Shown here piece by piece: positions 1 through 8,144 of a stretch of DNA of 64,000 nucleotides. A model generated the notes under the pieces. It was not told where the DNA came from, did no database searches, and saw only the letters and a list, made by a program, of their open reading frames with translations. The stretch comes from Cryptosporangium aurantiacum. Lineage in GTDB: Bacteria > Actinomycetota > Actinomycetes > Mycobacteriales > Cryptosporangiaceae. Location of the stretch: the NCBI RefSeq assembly GCF_900143005.1, contig NZ_FRCS01000017.1, positions 85,739-149,738 of the forward strand. The letters are read 5' to 3'. The first letter of the stretch is position 1. Every line of letters starts with the position of its first letter. The translations under genes and the position numbers were made by a program.

Positions 1-65
1 CAGCCGGCCGCCGCCTTCTGGTCCACACCCTGCGCGCTGGCAGGGGTGTCCTGGGTGTCGCTCAT
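1..65 (-). CDS. katG: Catalase-peroxidase KatG, N-terminal fragment (cut by window edge)
   Basis: Only the first 21 codons are inside the window. They read MSDTQDTPASAQGVDQKAAA followed by G, which is the usual disordered N-terminus of bifunctional catalase-peroxidases; family members continue into a C-P-V motif just beyond this point. The ATG overlaps the furA stop codon in an ATGA arrangement, so the two genes are translationally coupled. The furA-katG order is the classic actinobacterial peroxide-stress operon in which FurA represses itself and katG. The identification rests on the N-terminal motif plus the furA neighbour; the catalytic domain is not visible. A second, complete katG lies at 55263-57413. 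Confidence 0.8.
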   Translation of the reverse strand, partial: MSDTQDTPASAQGVDQKAAAG

Positions 66-514
66 CTGCTTCCTTCCGAACTGGGAGCTGACTGGGACGT
101 ACGTTCGGTCGCGCAGTCGGGACAGGTGCCCCAGTAGACGACCTCCGCCTCGTCGACCACGAAACCGTGGTCGTCCGAGGCGGTAAGACAAGGGGAATAC
201 CCGACGGCGCAGTCGACGTCGGCGATCGCACCGCAGGTGCGGCAGACGACGTGGTGGTGGTTGTCCCCCACCCGGCACTCGTACCGGGCGGTCGCACCGG
301 CGGGCTGGATGCGCCGTACCAGACCGGCGTCCGTGAGCGCCCGCAGCACGTCGTAGATCGCCTGGTGAGAGACGCTGAGTTCGGCCCGGACCAGGTCGAT
401 CACCGTGTCGGTGTCGACGTGCGGGTGGTCGCGCAGTGCGGCGAGCACTGCCAACCGCGGGCGGGTCACGCGCAACGAGACCGCCCGAAGCTGCGCCTCG
501 AAGTCGGACGTCAT
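62..514 (-). CDS. furA: FurA-type Fur family repressor upstream of katG
   Basis: This is a 150-residue Fur-family metalloregulator. The N-terminal half is the winged helix (LRVTRPRLAVLAALRDHPH, then a DTV...QAIYDVLRAL recognition region). The C-terminal dimerisation half has the HHHVVCRTCG metal motif and a second CPDC pair near the end, as in FurA proteins that sense peroxide or metal. A longer reading frame starts at 550, but the ATG at 514 gives the family N-terminus MTSDFEAQL, so that start was chosen. The gene ends in an ATGA overlap with katG. The AT-richer stretch at about 520-557 is the only plausible promoter/operator for the pair and probably carries the autoregulatory FurA site (inference). 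Confidence 0.9.
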   Translation of the reverse strand: MTSDFEAQLRAVSLRVTRPRLAVLAALRDHPHVDTDTVIDLVRAELSVSHQAIYDVLRALTDAGLVRRIQPAGATARYECRVGDNHHHVVCRTCGAIADVDCAVGYSPCLTASDDHGFVVDEAEVVYWGTCPDCATERTSQSAPSSEGSR

Positions 515-664
515 GGAATGAACATAGGGCAATTGTTTGGAACAGTTCAAGTTTTACGGCGGACCGAACCGGCGTGGATTTCTCGAACGGCCTACCCGCT
601 GGGGCTCGCTTTAGCCACCGAATCCTCGGTCGGGTCGCTCCCCCACCACACATACGATCGGCGG

Positions 665-1459
665 GTGAGCGCTGCGAACCTCAACACGCTGGTCGACTTC
701 TGCGCCCGGCGCGACGTCGATGTTCTCACCCGCGACGCGGTCGAGGAGGCAGCCGGCGGGCGCGCCGACGTCGCGATCCTCTTCGGCGGCACCATCCTCG
801 CCGGCGGTGACCGCTTCGCCGAGGCGATCACGCGGGACGTCGCGGCGTGTTACCTGATCGTCGGCGGCCGGGGGCACTCCACCGACGCGCTGTACGAGGC
901 GGCCCGCACCCACCTGCACTGGGACGACGTCGGTGAGCACACCGAGGCCGCGCTGTTCGACCGGTACCTGCGCGAGCGCCACGGCGTCCGCGCCGACCTC
1001 CTGGAGACCGAGTCGACGAACTGCGGCAACAACGTCCGGAACGCGCTCGCGGTCCTCGCCGCCGCACGGGTGCCGCACCGGCGGGTCGTGCTGATCCAAG
1101 ACGCGTCCATGCAGCTGCGGATGGACGCATGTTTCCGGCTGCACGCCCCGGACACCCGCGTGGTGAACTTCGCCGCGCACCGGACGATGGTCGACGCCGA
1201 CCTCGGCTACCTGTCGCCACCGCTCGGGATGTGGCCGCCGGAGCGGTACTTCTCCCTGCTGATGGGCGAGATCCCCCGGCTCACCGACGACCCGGCCGGG
1301 TACGGCCCGGCCGGTCGCGGCTTCATCGCGCACGTGGACGTCCCGGAGGCGGTCCGGCGGGCCCACTCCGAGCTGGAGCGGGACCGCATCGGTACCACGC
1401 GTGTCGCGGATCCGCGCTTCTCCGATTCGTCCAAGGCAGCCGGCGTCGGCGACCGTTAG
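665..1459 (+). CDS. YdcF-like DUF218 family protein
   Basis: A 264-residue protein of the DUF218/YdcF family, almost the same length as E. coli YdcF. Visible hallmarks are the N-terminal LNTLVDFCARRDVD, a Rossmann-like strand-loop AILFGGTILAGGD, YLIVGGRGHST, and ETESTNCGNNVRNAL before VVLIQDASMQLR. YdcF has a dinucleotide-binding-like fold and has been reported to bind S-adenosylmethionine; its physiological role is unknown, so no reaction is assigned. The GTG at 665 starts the family-like sequence; the open frame continues upstream to 167, but that part overlaps furA antisense and looks like GC-driven shadow. No strong Shine-Dalgarno is seen. It stands alone between furA and a VOC gene. Confidence 0.75.
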   Translation: MSAANLNTLVDFCARRDVDVLTRDAVEEAAGGRADVAILFGGTILAGGDRFAEAITRDVAACYLIVGGRGHSTDALYEAARTHLHWDDVGEHTEAALFDRYLRERHGVRADLLETESTNCGNNVRNALAVLAAARVPHRRVVLIQDASMQLRMDACFRLHAPDTRVVNFAAHRTMVDADLGYLSPPLGMWPPERYFSLLMGEIPRLTDDPAGYGPAGRGFIAHVDVPEAVRRAHSELERDRIGTTRVADPRFSDSSKAAGVGDR

Positions 1460-1500
1460 CGTGGCGAGCAATCACAGCGGCCTACGCCCAGGAGAAACGC

Positions 1501-1854
1501 ATGCGCTCGCTCCGCATCACGACCAACCTCCCCGTGGCTGACATCGACGAAGCGAAGAGCTTCTACGCCGACTTTCTCGGGCTGAAGACCGAGGAGTTCA
1601 ACCTGGGATGGGTGGCCCGCTACGCGTCTCCCGACAGCGATGCGCACGTCCAACTGGTGACCGGCGACGCGACCGCCCCCGAGGACTCGGTCATCTCCGT
1701 GCACACCGACGACCTCGAAGGCGCGTACGCCGAAGCCCAGCGGCAGGGGTACGAAATCGTCCACCCCCTCACCACCGAGGCGTGGGGCGTCCGCCGGTTC
1801 TTCGTCCGCGCACCGGACGGAAACGTCATCAACATCGTCGGCCACAAGGACTGA
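1501..1854 (+). CDS. VOC (glyoxalase/bleomycin-resistance) superfamily protein
   Basis: A 117-residue single-domain protein. It begins with RITTNLPVADIDEAKSFYAD, the first beta-alpha unit of a VOC module, and ends with RRFFVRAPDGNVINIVGHKD, the typical last strand with a D-G-N turn. VOC modules form dimers with a metal-centred or ligand-binding cavity. A protein this short could be a lyase, an antibiotic-binding protein or a non-catalytic binder, and the sequence does not decide which. An AGGAGAAA ribosome site sits 5-10 bases before the ATG at 1501. The gene is monocistronic in appearance and converges on the alpha/beta hydrolase at 1883. Confidence 0.75.
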   Translation: MRSLRITTNLPVADIDEAKSFYADFLGLKTEEFNLGWVARYASPDSDAHVQLVTGDATAPEDSVISVHTDDLEGAYAEAQRQGYEIVHPLTTEAWGVRRFFVRAPDGNVINIVGHKD

Positions 1855-1882
1855 ACGCGGTCGCACGCATGCCCGGCGCCCG

Positions 1883-2581
1883 TCAGGCCTCGACCGGGGC
1901 CGCGAGCAGGTCGGCGAGTTCCGCGGGGCGGCTGAGCGCGACGCAGTGGCTCGCCGCGATCTCGTCGATCGGCACGTCACCGAGGCGTTCGGTGACGACG
2001 CGGCGCAGATAGGCAGCCGGGAAGAACCGATCCTCGGTGCACAGCACGAACCGGGTCGGCACGTCCGGCCAGGCGTCGAGCGGCCACGGCCGGCCGGACG
2101 CCGTCGGCGACGGGTGCGCCCGCTCGCGGCTGAGCGCCAGCGCGGCGAGCTCGCGGGGAACGTCCTGGTAGAACGAGACGTACGGGTCGCTGTTGCCGGT
2201 GAGCCCGCCGTCCACGGCGGCCTGGGCACGGACCGCCTCGGTGTACCCGGTGGCGCTCCACCACTGGTCGGGTGGCTCTCCGGGGGCGGCGACCATGCCG
2301 GCCACCAGCACCAGCGCCCGGACCGGGCGACGCGCGGCGACCAGCGGAGCGGTGAACGCGCCGAAGGACTGTCCGACGACCACGAGATCGCGATTCGTGT
2401 CCAGAATGGGGTCCGCCGCGTCGACAACGGCGTCGGCGTAGTCGTCGAGGGTCAGCGCGTCGTCGTCGCCCGGCAGATCCGGCGCGACGACGTCGTGCCC
2501 GCGACGGCGAAGCTCTTCCTCGACCAGATGCCAGTACCAGCCGGTATCGCCGGCACCGTGGATCAACGCGAACGCACTCAC
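1883..2581 (-). CDS. Alpha/beta hydrolase
   Basis: A 232-residue alpha/beta-hydrolase of the short RsbQ/EST type. It starts at the GTG giving VSAFALIHGAGDTGWYWHLV, whose HGAG carries the oxyanion-hole glycines. The nucleophile elbow is VVGQSFGAFTA (Ser in G-Q-S-F-G), the acid is probably Asp in FVLCTEDRFFP, and the histidine is in IAASHCVALSRP near the C-terminus. A complete triad suggests an active esterase or C-C hydrolase of unknown substrate. The open frame reaches 2923, but the family start is at 2581. It is divergent from the methyltransferase at 2659, sharing a short promoter region of under 80 bases. Confidence 0.75.
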   Translation of the reverse strand: MSAFALIHGAGDTGWYWHLVEEELRRRGHDVVAPDLPGDDDALTLDDYADAVVDAADPILDTNRDLVVVGQSFGAFTAPLVAARRPVRALVLVAGMVAAPGEPPDQWWSATGYTEAVRAQAAVDGGLTGNSDPYVSFYQDVPRELAALALSRERAHPSPTASGRPWPLDAWPDVPTRFVLCTEDRFFPAAYLRRVVTERLGDVPIDEIAASHCVALSRPAELADLLAAPVEA

Positions 2582-2658
2582 ACCGAGATTCCTTCCGCCG
2601 GACTCCGACGCGCGGACCCGCGCCGGTTCGGGCCCGGCCTCGTTAGGTGGTGAATCCG

Positions 2659-3465
2659 ATGTTCGACGACAGCGAATCCATTTCGGACGCCGATCTCGTG
2701 CGCGAGCAGTACTCCGACCACCGCCGCCTCGCTGCCCGCCAGGCCCTGTGGCGGCTGGAGCCCGGACCGCCCCTGGTCGACACGGTCCTCCGGACCGCCG
2801 CGGTACAGGACACCGAGACGATCCTCGACATCGGATGCGGCAACGGCGCCCTTCTTGCCGCGCTTCGCGCCCGAGGGCACGCCGGAACGCTGATCGGCGT
2901 GGACCTCTCCGCCGGGATGGCACGAACAGCGGCCACCCACGCGCCCGTCGCGATCGCCGACGTGCAGGCGCTGCCGGTGCGGTCGGCGTCCGTCGACGTC
3001 GCGATGAGCCTGCACGTCCTCTACCACGTGCCCGATCTGGACCGGGCCGCCGCCGAGCTCCGCCGGGTGGTGAAGCCCGGCGGCCGCGCGATGATCGCCA
3101 CCAACGGCGCCGGCCACACGTCCGAGCTGAAACAGGTCCTCGCGACCGCCGCCGACCGGGTCGCCGGCGTCCGGAGGGACCCGGACCGGGAGGTCCGCCG
3201 ATTCGACACGCTGCGGGCCCGGGACCTCTTCGGCACGGTCTTCGACGCGGTGGCCGTGATCGACGCGGGGCGATCGTTCGCGGTCCACGACCCCGACGTC
3301 GTCGGCGACTACCTGGCCAGCTGGTCGCCGAGGTCGGTCGGGATGCGGGCCGGACCCGCCTGGGACGCCGTGGTCGCCGAGGCCCGCGCGCTGATCCGGA
3401 CGCAGGTGAGCGACCACGGAGCGTTTATGGTCACGAGCCGCGCCGCGATCCTGCGCTGTACGTAG
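2659..3465 (+). CDS. Class I SAM-dependent methyltransferase
   Basis: A 268-residue protein with a standard Rossmann methyltransferase core: motif I ILDIGCGNGALLAAL, acidic loop LIGVDLSAGMA, motif II region ADVQALPVRSASVDVAMSLHV, and post-II VVKPGGRAMIATNGAG. An N-terminal helix (LVREQYSDHRRLAARQALW) probably caps the substrate pocket. The ATG at 2659 is preceded at good distance by AGGTGG; a GTG pair at 2647 would add four residues. The substrate is unknown. Its last 35 bases overlap convergently with the EamA transporter on the other strand. Confidence 0.75.
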   Translation: MFDDSESISDADLVREQYSDHRRLAARQALWRLEPGPPLVDTVLRTAAVQDTETILDIGCGNGALLAALRARGHAGTLIGVDLSAGMARTAATHAPVAIADVQALPVRSASVDVAMSLHVLYHVPDLDRAAAELRRVVKPGGRAMIATNGAGHTSELKQVLATAADRVAGVRRDPDREVRRFDTLRARDLFGTVFDAVAVIDAGRSFAVHDPDVVGDYLASWSPRSVGMRAGPAWDAVVAEARALIRTQVSDHGAFMVTSRAAILRCT

Positions 3466-4363
3466 GAACCCCGCCGTCCGGTTCGGGTGACCGTTCCCGG
3501 TGGAGCGCCACCCCCGCGACCACCAGGAGCACCCCGACGATCTCGGTGGCGGTCGGGATCTGGGTGAGCACGAGGACGCCGACGAGCGTGGCCGTCGCCG
3601 GCAGCAGCGACACCATGAGCGCATACGTAGCGCGGGGCAGGCGGGCCATCGCGAGTTGGTCACTCACGTACGGGATCACCGACGAGCAGATCCCCACGCC
3701 GACGGCCGCGGCCAGCACGATCGGATCGCCGAAAGCCGGTGCGGCCTGCCGGATGCCCAGCGGCAGGGCGATCACCGCGGCGATCAGCATGGAGAGCGCG
3801 AGGCCGTCGATGCCGGCGACCTGCCGGCTGCGGGCGACGCGGTGCCCGAGGACGATGTAGAGCGCGAACAGCACGGCGTTGGCGGCGGCGTACGCGATGC
3901 CGAGCGGCTCGGCGACCAGGCGGACGTCGGTGAGCAGGTACACCCCTCCGACGGCGGCGACCAGCGCGACGATGTTCCGGCCGGTGCGCGCGGCCACCGC
4001 GGCCAGCAGGATGACGGGCAGGAACTCGATGGCGGCGACCGTGCCGAGCGGAAGCCGGTCGATCGCCAGGTAGAAGACGCTGTTCATCGCCGCCAGCACG
4101 GCGGCCCAGGCGGTCAGCAGCCATCGCGTCGGCCGGTCGAGGCACCGCCAGACCCGCCACGGCCGACGCCAGGCGGCGAACACGACCGCGGCGGACGCGA
4201 TCCGCAACCACGCCACGCCCAGGGCGTCGATACGCGCGAACAGCAGCACCGCGAACGCCGGTCCGAGGTAGTGGAACACCGCGCTCACCACGAAGTACAC
4301 GTGCGGCGGCACCCGGCGCGTTTCCACGCCTCTATCGTCGAGAAGGCGGAACCGCAGTGCCAT
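3431..4363 (-). CDS. EamA/DMT-family exporter
   Basis: A 310-residue membrane protein with about ten hydrophobic segments arranged as two EamA repeats (for example AVLLFARIDALGVAWLRI in the first and SVIPYVSDQLAMARLPRATY in the second). This is the drug/metabolite transporter fold, typically exporting amino acids, purines or drugs. It is divergent from an Lrp/AsnC regulator (4393), a pairing in which the regulator often controls an amino-acid or metabolite exporter; that link is inference. The ATG at 4363 has no good ribosome site, so GTG codons 10-20 residues downstream remain possible starts. The 3' end overlaps the methyltransferase gene convergently. Confidence 0.75.
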   Translation of the reverse strand: MALRFRLLDDRGVETRRVPPHVYFVVSAVFHYLGPAFAVLLFARIDALGVAWLRIASAAVVFAAWRRPWRVWRCLDRPTRWLLTAWAAVLAAMNSVFYLAIDRLPLGTVAAIEFLPVILLAAVAARTGRNIVALVAAVGGVYLLTDVRLVAEPLGIAYAAANAVLFALYIVLGHRVARSRQVAGIDGLALSMLIAAVIALPLGIRQAAPAFGDPIVLAAAVGVGICSSVIPYVSDQLAMARLPRATYALMVSLLPATATLVGVLVLTQIPTATEIVGVLLVVAGVALHRERSPEPDGGVPTYSAGSRRGS

Positions 4364-4392
4364 ACGCGATCGAAGGCAAAGGAGCGCGATTC

Positions 4393-4887
4393 ATGGCTCT
4401 TCGGAAGGCACGGCCGCCGTCCGGGCCACCGGACGGAAAGTCACTGCTGGACGACGTCAACCGGCGGCTGCTGGACGCTCTCAGCAGCGACCCGCGGGCC
4501 AGCGCCGCCGAACTGGCTCGCCGGGTCGGAATGTCGGCGCCCGCCGTCCGGGAGCGCCTGGCCCGCCTCGAGCAGGCCGGTGTGATCCGGGGCTACCGCC
4601 TCGACATCGACCCGGCCGCGATCGGTCTGCCGGTCGCGGCCTGGGTGCGGATCCGGCCCGGCCCCGGGCAGCTTCCCAAGATCGCCGAGCTGGCCGCCCG
4701 CACGCCCCAGGTCAGCGAGTGTCACCGGATCTCCGGCGAGGACTGCTTCCTCCTCAAGGTGCACGTGCCACACCTCGAGGACCTCGAAGCCGTCCTCGAC
4801 CAGTTCCTGCTCCACGGTCAGACGCACAGCTCGCTCGTGGTGTCCACACCGATTCCACCCCGCACCCCCGCCGCCCCATGCCCATGA
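4393..4887 (+). CDS. Lrp/AsnC family transcriptional regulator
   Basis: A 164-residue feast/famine regulator. The N-terminal helix-turn-helix is LDDVNRRLLDALSSDPR...ELARRVGMSAPAVRERLARLEQAGVIRGYRL, and the RAM-type ligand domain follows (VSECHRISGEDCFLLKVHV). The ATG at 4393 is preceded by AAAGGAG at the right distance and is preferred over an in-frame ATG at 4357, which would overlap the divergent exporter. It probably controls the EamA exporter. The C-terminus is short and proline-rich (IPPRTPAAPCP). Confidence 0.85.
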   Translation: MALRKARPPSGPPDGKSLLDDVNRRLLDALSSDPRASAAELARRVGMSAPAVRERLARLEQAGVIRGYRLDIDPAAIGLPVAAWVRIRPGPGQLPKIAELAARTPQVSECHRISGEDCFLLKVHVPHLEDLEAVLDQFLLHGQTHSSLVVSTPIPPRTPAAPCP

Positions 4888-5048
4888 TCGCAGCGCCGCC
4901 GAGCACGGCGTCCTCGTCGCACGGAGCGTCGGCAGCGAGCAGCTGCGCCATCACCTCGACCCGGTCGCAGTCGCGTGCGGCCGCGGCCAGGGAAGGTTCA
5001 GCGGCCGCCAGCCGGAACGCGGTTGGCCGAACGGTCCGCGCGGAAGAG

Positions 5049-6056
5049 TCAGCCGCGGTCGGTCGCTGCCGCGTGATGCCTTCCCCGGTGGCCGGAGACA
5101 GTGATCGCCAGCGACAGCAGCCCCAGCGTCAGGACGGTCAGCACGACGCTGACCGTCGACCGCTCGAACCAGATCGGGACGGCCAGCGGGTCGCCGTGGG
5201 AGAGCCGGACGCCGAACCCGATGATCGGGTCCACGGCGAGCAGCACCAGCGGTGGCAGCACCGCCGGGAGAACCCACGCGGCCCGCGCGTCCCGCCGGAC
5301 CAGCAGGTGGATCGCGACCGCTACCGCCGCGACCAGCAGCAGCGTCGCCACCCGCGCGAAGACCGACGGCGCGAGCGTCGCGTAGGTCCAGCCGCTGCCC
5401 CATCCCCCGGACACACCGAGCGGCACGAGCGCCGCGAGGAGCGGCATCCACCGCACCACCCGCCCCGGCCGGGTCGGCACGGCCAGCGCGAGGAACCCGA
5501 GCGCCAGGTGCGGCACGAGCGCGACCAGCGACGGCACGGAGGGGTTGCCCCACATCTGGTACGGCTCCCAGGCGCCGGTGACCGCCATGCCGACCGGTCG
5601 CGCAGCGGCGATCAGCACGACCGCCACGCCGACCAGCCACCGGCACCACCGTCCGGGCCGGAGCGCGAACAGGGCCGCCGCCCCCAGCCACGCCGTCCAG
5701 GCGACCCCCGCCAACGTGCGAAACGGCCCGAACGCGTGCCCGGCGCGGTGGTGGGCCGGCGGCGAGGCCAGCTCGATTCCCAGCAGCCAGACGGTGGACA
5801 GGATCGACCCGGCAGCCAGCGCGAGGACCGCGGCGATCGACACCCCGCCCGGCAGCCCGGACGCCTCCCGGGCCCGCAGGCGCGCCCGGGCGCCGCCGGC
5901 CAGGACGTCGGCGGCGTCCCGCAGATCGGGCCACCTCCGGTCCGGCCCGACGGTGTCCAGATAGGTGTCGACCAGCTCGTCGCCACGCGCGGCGCGGTAG
6001 TGCGCCGGATAGGCCCGGAGCAGTCGCCGATATCGTCGTTCGAGCCGTCCGCTCAC
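5049..6056 (-). CDS. Polytopic membrane protein of unknown function
   Basis: A 335-residue protein starting SGRLERRYRRLLRAYPAHYR, followed by an acidic/arginine helix (GDELVDTYLDT) and then roughly eight hydrophobic segments from about residue 70 to the C-terminus. The N-terminal LERRYRRLLRAYP signature is common in actinobacterial membrane proteins encoded next to PadR-type regulators, but no PadR gene is in this window. The GTG start overlaps the stop of a tiny 14-codon frame (starting near 6098) in a GTGA arrangement; that could be a leader peptide or chance. Function not recognised. The 160 bases downstream (4888-5048) show no gene. Confidence 0.6.
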   Translation of the reverse strand: MSGRLERRYRRLLRAYPAHYRAARGDELVDTYLDTVGPDRRWPDLRDAADVLAGGARARLRAREASGLPGGVSIAAVLALAAGSILSTVWLLGIELASPPAHHRAGHAFGPFRTLAGVAWTAWLGAAALFALRPGRWCRWLVGVAVVLIAAARPVGMAVTGAWEPYQMWGNPSVPSLVALVPHLALGFLALAVPTRPGRVVRWMPLLAALVPLGVSGGWGSGWTYATLAPSVFARVATLLLVAAVAVAIHLLVRRDARAAWVLPAVLPPLVLLAVDPIIGFGVRLSHGDPLAVPIWFERSTVSVVLTVLTLGLLSLAITVSGHRGRHHAAATDRG

Positions 6057-6106
6057 GCGAGATCACCCGCCGGCCACACGTTCCGAAGGAGCGTCATGGC
6101 GAGCAA

Positions 6107-6127
6107 TATATCGGCGACGAAGATATA
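6107..6127. promoter_or_regulatory. AT-rich inverted repeat, candidate operator
   Basis: TATATC, nine bases, then GATATA form an inverted repeat in the AT-rich island between the membrane-protein gene (start 6056, minus) and the Ntn-hydrolase gene (start 6215, plus). Such an AT-rich symmetric site in a GC-rich genome suggests a promoter plus repressor site. The controlling protein is not known. Confidence 0.35.
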
Positions 6128-6214
6128 CCGCGAGAAAACGCACCGGGTTGCGTCTGATGGTGGGGTGGAGAGCGTCGTGCGTCTGCACCTGATCACACGA
6201 TCGAAGGAGATCGG

Positions 6215-6784
6215 ATGACCGCCATCGTCGGCATCACGCATCACGGCGTTGTCCACATCGGTGGTGACTCCGCCGGCGTCTCCGGTTACGTCGTCCACCC
6301 GCGCGCCGACGCGAAGGTCTTCACGACCGGCGCCTACGCGTTCGGCTTCACCACCAGTTTCCGCATGGGCCAGCTCATCCGCTGGGCATGGACACCCCCG
6401 GAGCCACCCACCGGCGACCTGGATCGCTTCATGGCCACCACGTTCGTCGACGGCGTGCGTGACTGTCTCAAGGCCGGAGGTTGGGCCAGTAAGGAGAACG
6501 AGCGCGAAACGGGCGGCGTGTTCCTCGTCGGCGTCGCAGGCCGGTTGTTCTACGTGGACTCCGACTACCAGATCGGGGAGTCAGCCCAGGGCTACAACGC
6601 GGTCGGCTCCGGGGACGAGGTGGCGCTGGGGGCGTTGTACGCCACCGCGCGCACCCGGATGAGCCCACGCCGACGGCTCCAGATCGCGCTGGAAGCCGCC
6701 GAGCGGTTCAACGGCAACGTCAGGGGCCCGTTCGCCTACGTCTCGACGCCCGCAGGCGGATCACCAACGCACGTCCAGGGCTAG
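6215..6784 (+). CDS. Ntn-hydrolase (proteasome-beta-like) family protein
   Basis: A 189-residue protein beginning MTAIVGITHHGVVHIGGDSAGVSGYVVH. Removal of Met would expose Thr, followed by a beta-strand and the G-G-D-S turn that characterises N-terminal-nucleophile hydrolases such as HslV and proteasome beta subunits. Further support is KVFTTGAYAFGFTTSFRMGQ and YNAVGSGDEVALGALYATA, which parallels the G-S-G-x5-A helix of the fold. No propeptide, ATPase partner or pup gene is nearby, so it is not part of the canonical actinobacterial proteasome. Similar short proteins occur in actinobacteria and their phages; the function is unknown. A GAAGGAG ribosome site precedes the ATG. Confidence 0.65.
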   Translation: MTAIVGITHHGVVHIGGDSAGVSGYVVHPRADAKVFTTGAYAFGFTTSFRMGQLIRWAWTPPEPPTGDLDRFMATTFVDGVRDCLKAGGWASKENERETGGVFLVGVAGRLFYVDSDYQIGESAQGYNAVGSGDEVALGALYATARTRMSPRRRLQIALEAAERFNGNVRGPFAYVSTPAGGSPTHVQG

Positions 6785-6896
6785 CAGGCCACGGACGCCG
6801 GAGATGACGACGGAGCGCCCGTCCTCGGTGACCTCCGGTTGCCCCCGGTTCGCTCTGTGAACCTCCCGGCGTTCGGTTACCCGGTACTGTCCGCCG

Positions 6897-7505
6897 GTGC
6901 ACCTCGCCCTCATGTTTTTCCTCGTAGCGGCAGCCGTCGAGCTCGTCGCCGTCGCCGCCGACTGGACCGCCCTGCAATGGGTGGCCAAGCCGCTCCTCGC
7001 TCCCCTGCTCGCCGTCTACCTGATCCGCCGCGCCAAGATCGACCTCGTCGTCGTGGCGCTCGGCTTCGCCACCGCGGGTGACGTCGCGCTCCTGGTCGAC
7101 GACGACGTGGCGTTCCTGCTCGGCATGGCCTGCTTCCTCGGCACCCAGATCTGCCTGACGGTCGCGTTCCTGCGTCGCGCCCGGGCGCGGTGGTGGGCGT
7201 TCGCCCTGTACGGCCTGCTCTGGGCACTCGCCAACGCGCTGCTGTGGGAGCAGCTCGGTGACCTGCGCGTCCCGGTGCTGGTCTACAGCCTGGTCCTGAG
7301 CGCGATGGCCGCCGCGGCGGTCGGGGTGTCGCCGCGGGTGGCGGCCGGCGGCGCGTTCTTCCTCGTCTCCGACTTCCTCATCGGGTTGGACGCCGCCGAC
7401 GTGGGCGTGCCGGGGCAGCCGGTGCTGATCATGGCGACCTACATCACCGCGCTGGCCCTCATCGTCACCGGCTGGGCGCGACTCTCCGGCGCACGATCTC
7501 GGTGA
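6897..7505 (+). CDS. YhhN/TMEM86-family membrane protein (lysoplasmalogenase-like)
   Basis: A 202-residue polytopic protein with about seven to eight transmembrane segments. Family marks are WVAKPLLAPLLAVYLI near residue 25, ALGFATAGDVALLVDDDVAFLLGMACFLGTQICL (conserved G-D and G-x3-F-L-x2-Q), and GAFFLVSDFLIGL near residue 160 with the paired S-D. These acidic residues are the conserved polar positions of YhhN/TMEM86 proteins; the mammalian members hydrolyse lysoplasmalogen. Activity in this bacterium is inferred. Translation starts at a GTG. Its 3' end overlaps the AlkD-like gene by 41 bases, tail to tail. Confidence 0.75.
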   Translation: MHLALMFFLVAAAVELVAVAADWTALQWVAKPLLAPLLAVYLIRRAKIDLVVVALGFATAGDVALLVDDDVAFLLGMACFLGTQICLTVAFLRRARARWWAFALYGLLWALANALLWEQLGDLRVPVLVYSLVLSAMAAAAVGVSPRVAAGGAFFLVSDFLIGLDAADVGVPGQPVLIMATYITALALIVTGWARLSGARSR

Positions 7506-8133
7506 TCCAGATCGGCGCGAACGGCGACGTGCAGTTCGGAGGCGTCGGATAGTCCTTCAGCACCTCCAGCCGCTCCCCGATCTCGATCGCCCTGGCGCGG
7601 TGTTCGGGGTGCTCGATCCCGATCTGCGCCAGGCAGTGGTTCATCGCCCACTGCAGCCGATCCGGCGCGTCCTTCATCGTCGCCTCGATGAGGTCGAGCA
7701 GACCGATCAGGTCGAGGCCCGCGGGGTTCTTCGCCACCCGTTCGGTGGTCAGCGCCCAGCCGGCGCTGGCCACCACCGGGTCCGGGTCCGCGAACCAGGT
7801 CACGCGCAGTTCCTCGGCGTGCGGGGTCTTCTTCACCACGTAGTTCACGAGCCAGTCCTGCACCTTCGGCGTGCGCGCCTCGCGCAGCATGGCGTCCAGC
7901 TCGGCCCGCGCGAACGCTTTCGGGCGGCAGATCAGCAGCGCCAGCAGACGGGCCGCGCCGTCGCCGGTCCCCCACAGCGCCACCGCGAGGTCCTGCTGCG
8001 TCTTGAGCCGCTTGGCGACCGCGCGCAGCGTGCCGAGGTTCACGCCGTGGTCGTCACCGTGTTTCTCGTTCACCGCGCGGGTCTTGGGGTCCTCCAGCGC
8101 GGCCAGCTCGGCCATTACCTCGGCAACCGTCAT
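7465..8133 (-). CDS. AlkD-like DNA alkylation repair protein
   Basis: A 222-residue, all-helical protein resembling the HEAT-repeat DNA-glycosylase family typified by AlkD. It opens with VAEVMAELAALEDPKTRAVNEKHGDDHGVNLG, and central repeats include VQDWLVNYVVKKTPHAEEL and VVASAGWALTTERVAKNP. AlkD removes positively charged N3- or N7-alkylated bases without flipping them. The catalytic Trp/Asp positions could not be aligned by eye with certainty, so activity is inferred from family membership. The gene is divergent from an SRPBCC gene across a perfect 12-bp palindrome at 8145-8156, which suggests a dedicated repressor outside the window. Confidence 0.65.
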   Translation of the reverse strand: MTVAEVMAELAALEDPKTRAVNEKHGDDHGVNLGTLRAVAKRLKTQQDLAVALWGTGDGAARLLALLICRPKAFARAELDAMLREARTPKVQDWLVNYVVKKTPHAEELRVTWFADPDPVVASAGWALTTERVAKNPAGLDLIGLLDLIEATMKDAPDRLQWAMNHCLAQIGIEHPEHRARAIEIGERLEVLKDYPTPPNCTSPFAPIWITEIVRRRVAPSR

Positions 8134-8144
8134 GACCAGCTCCC

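Noticed and set aside
520..557. A defined FurA operator in front of furA-katG
   Set aside because: The region is AT-richer, but no repeat good enough to call a specific FurA box was found by eye, so it is mentioned only as a probable control region.
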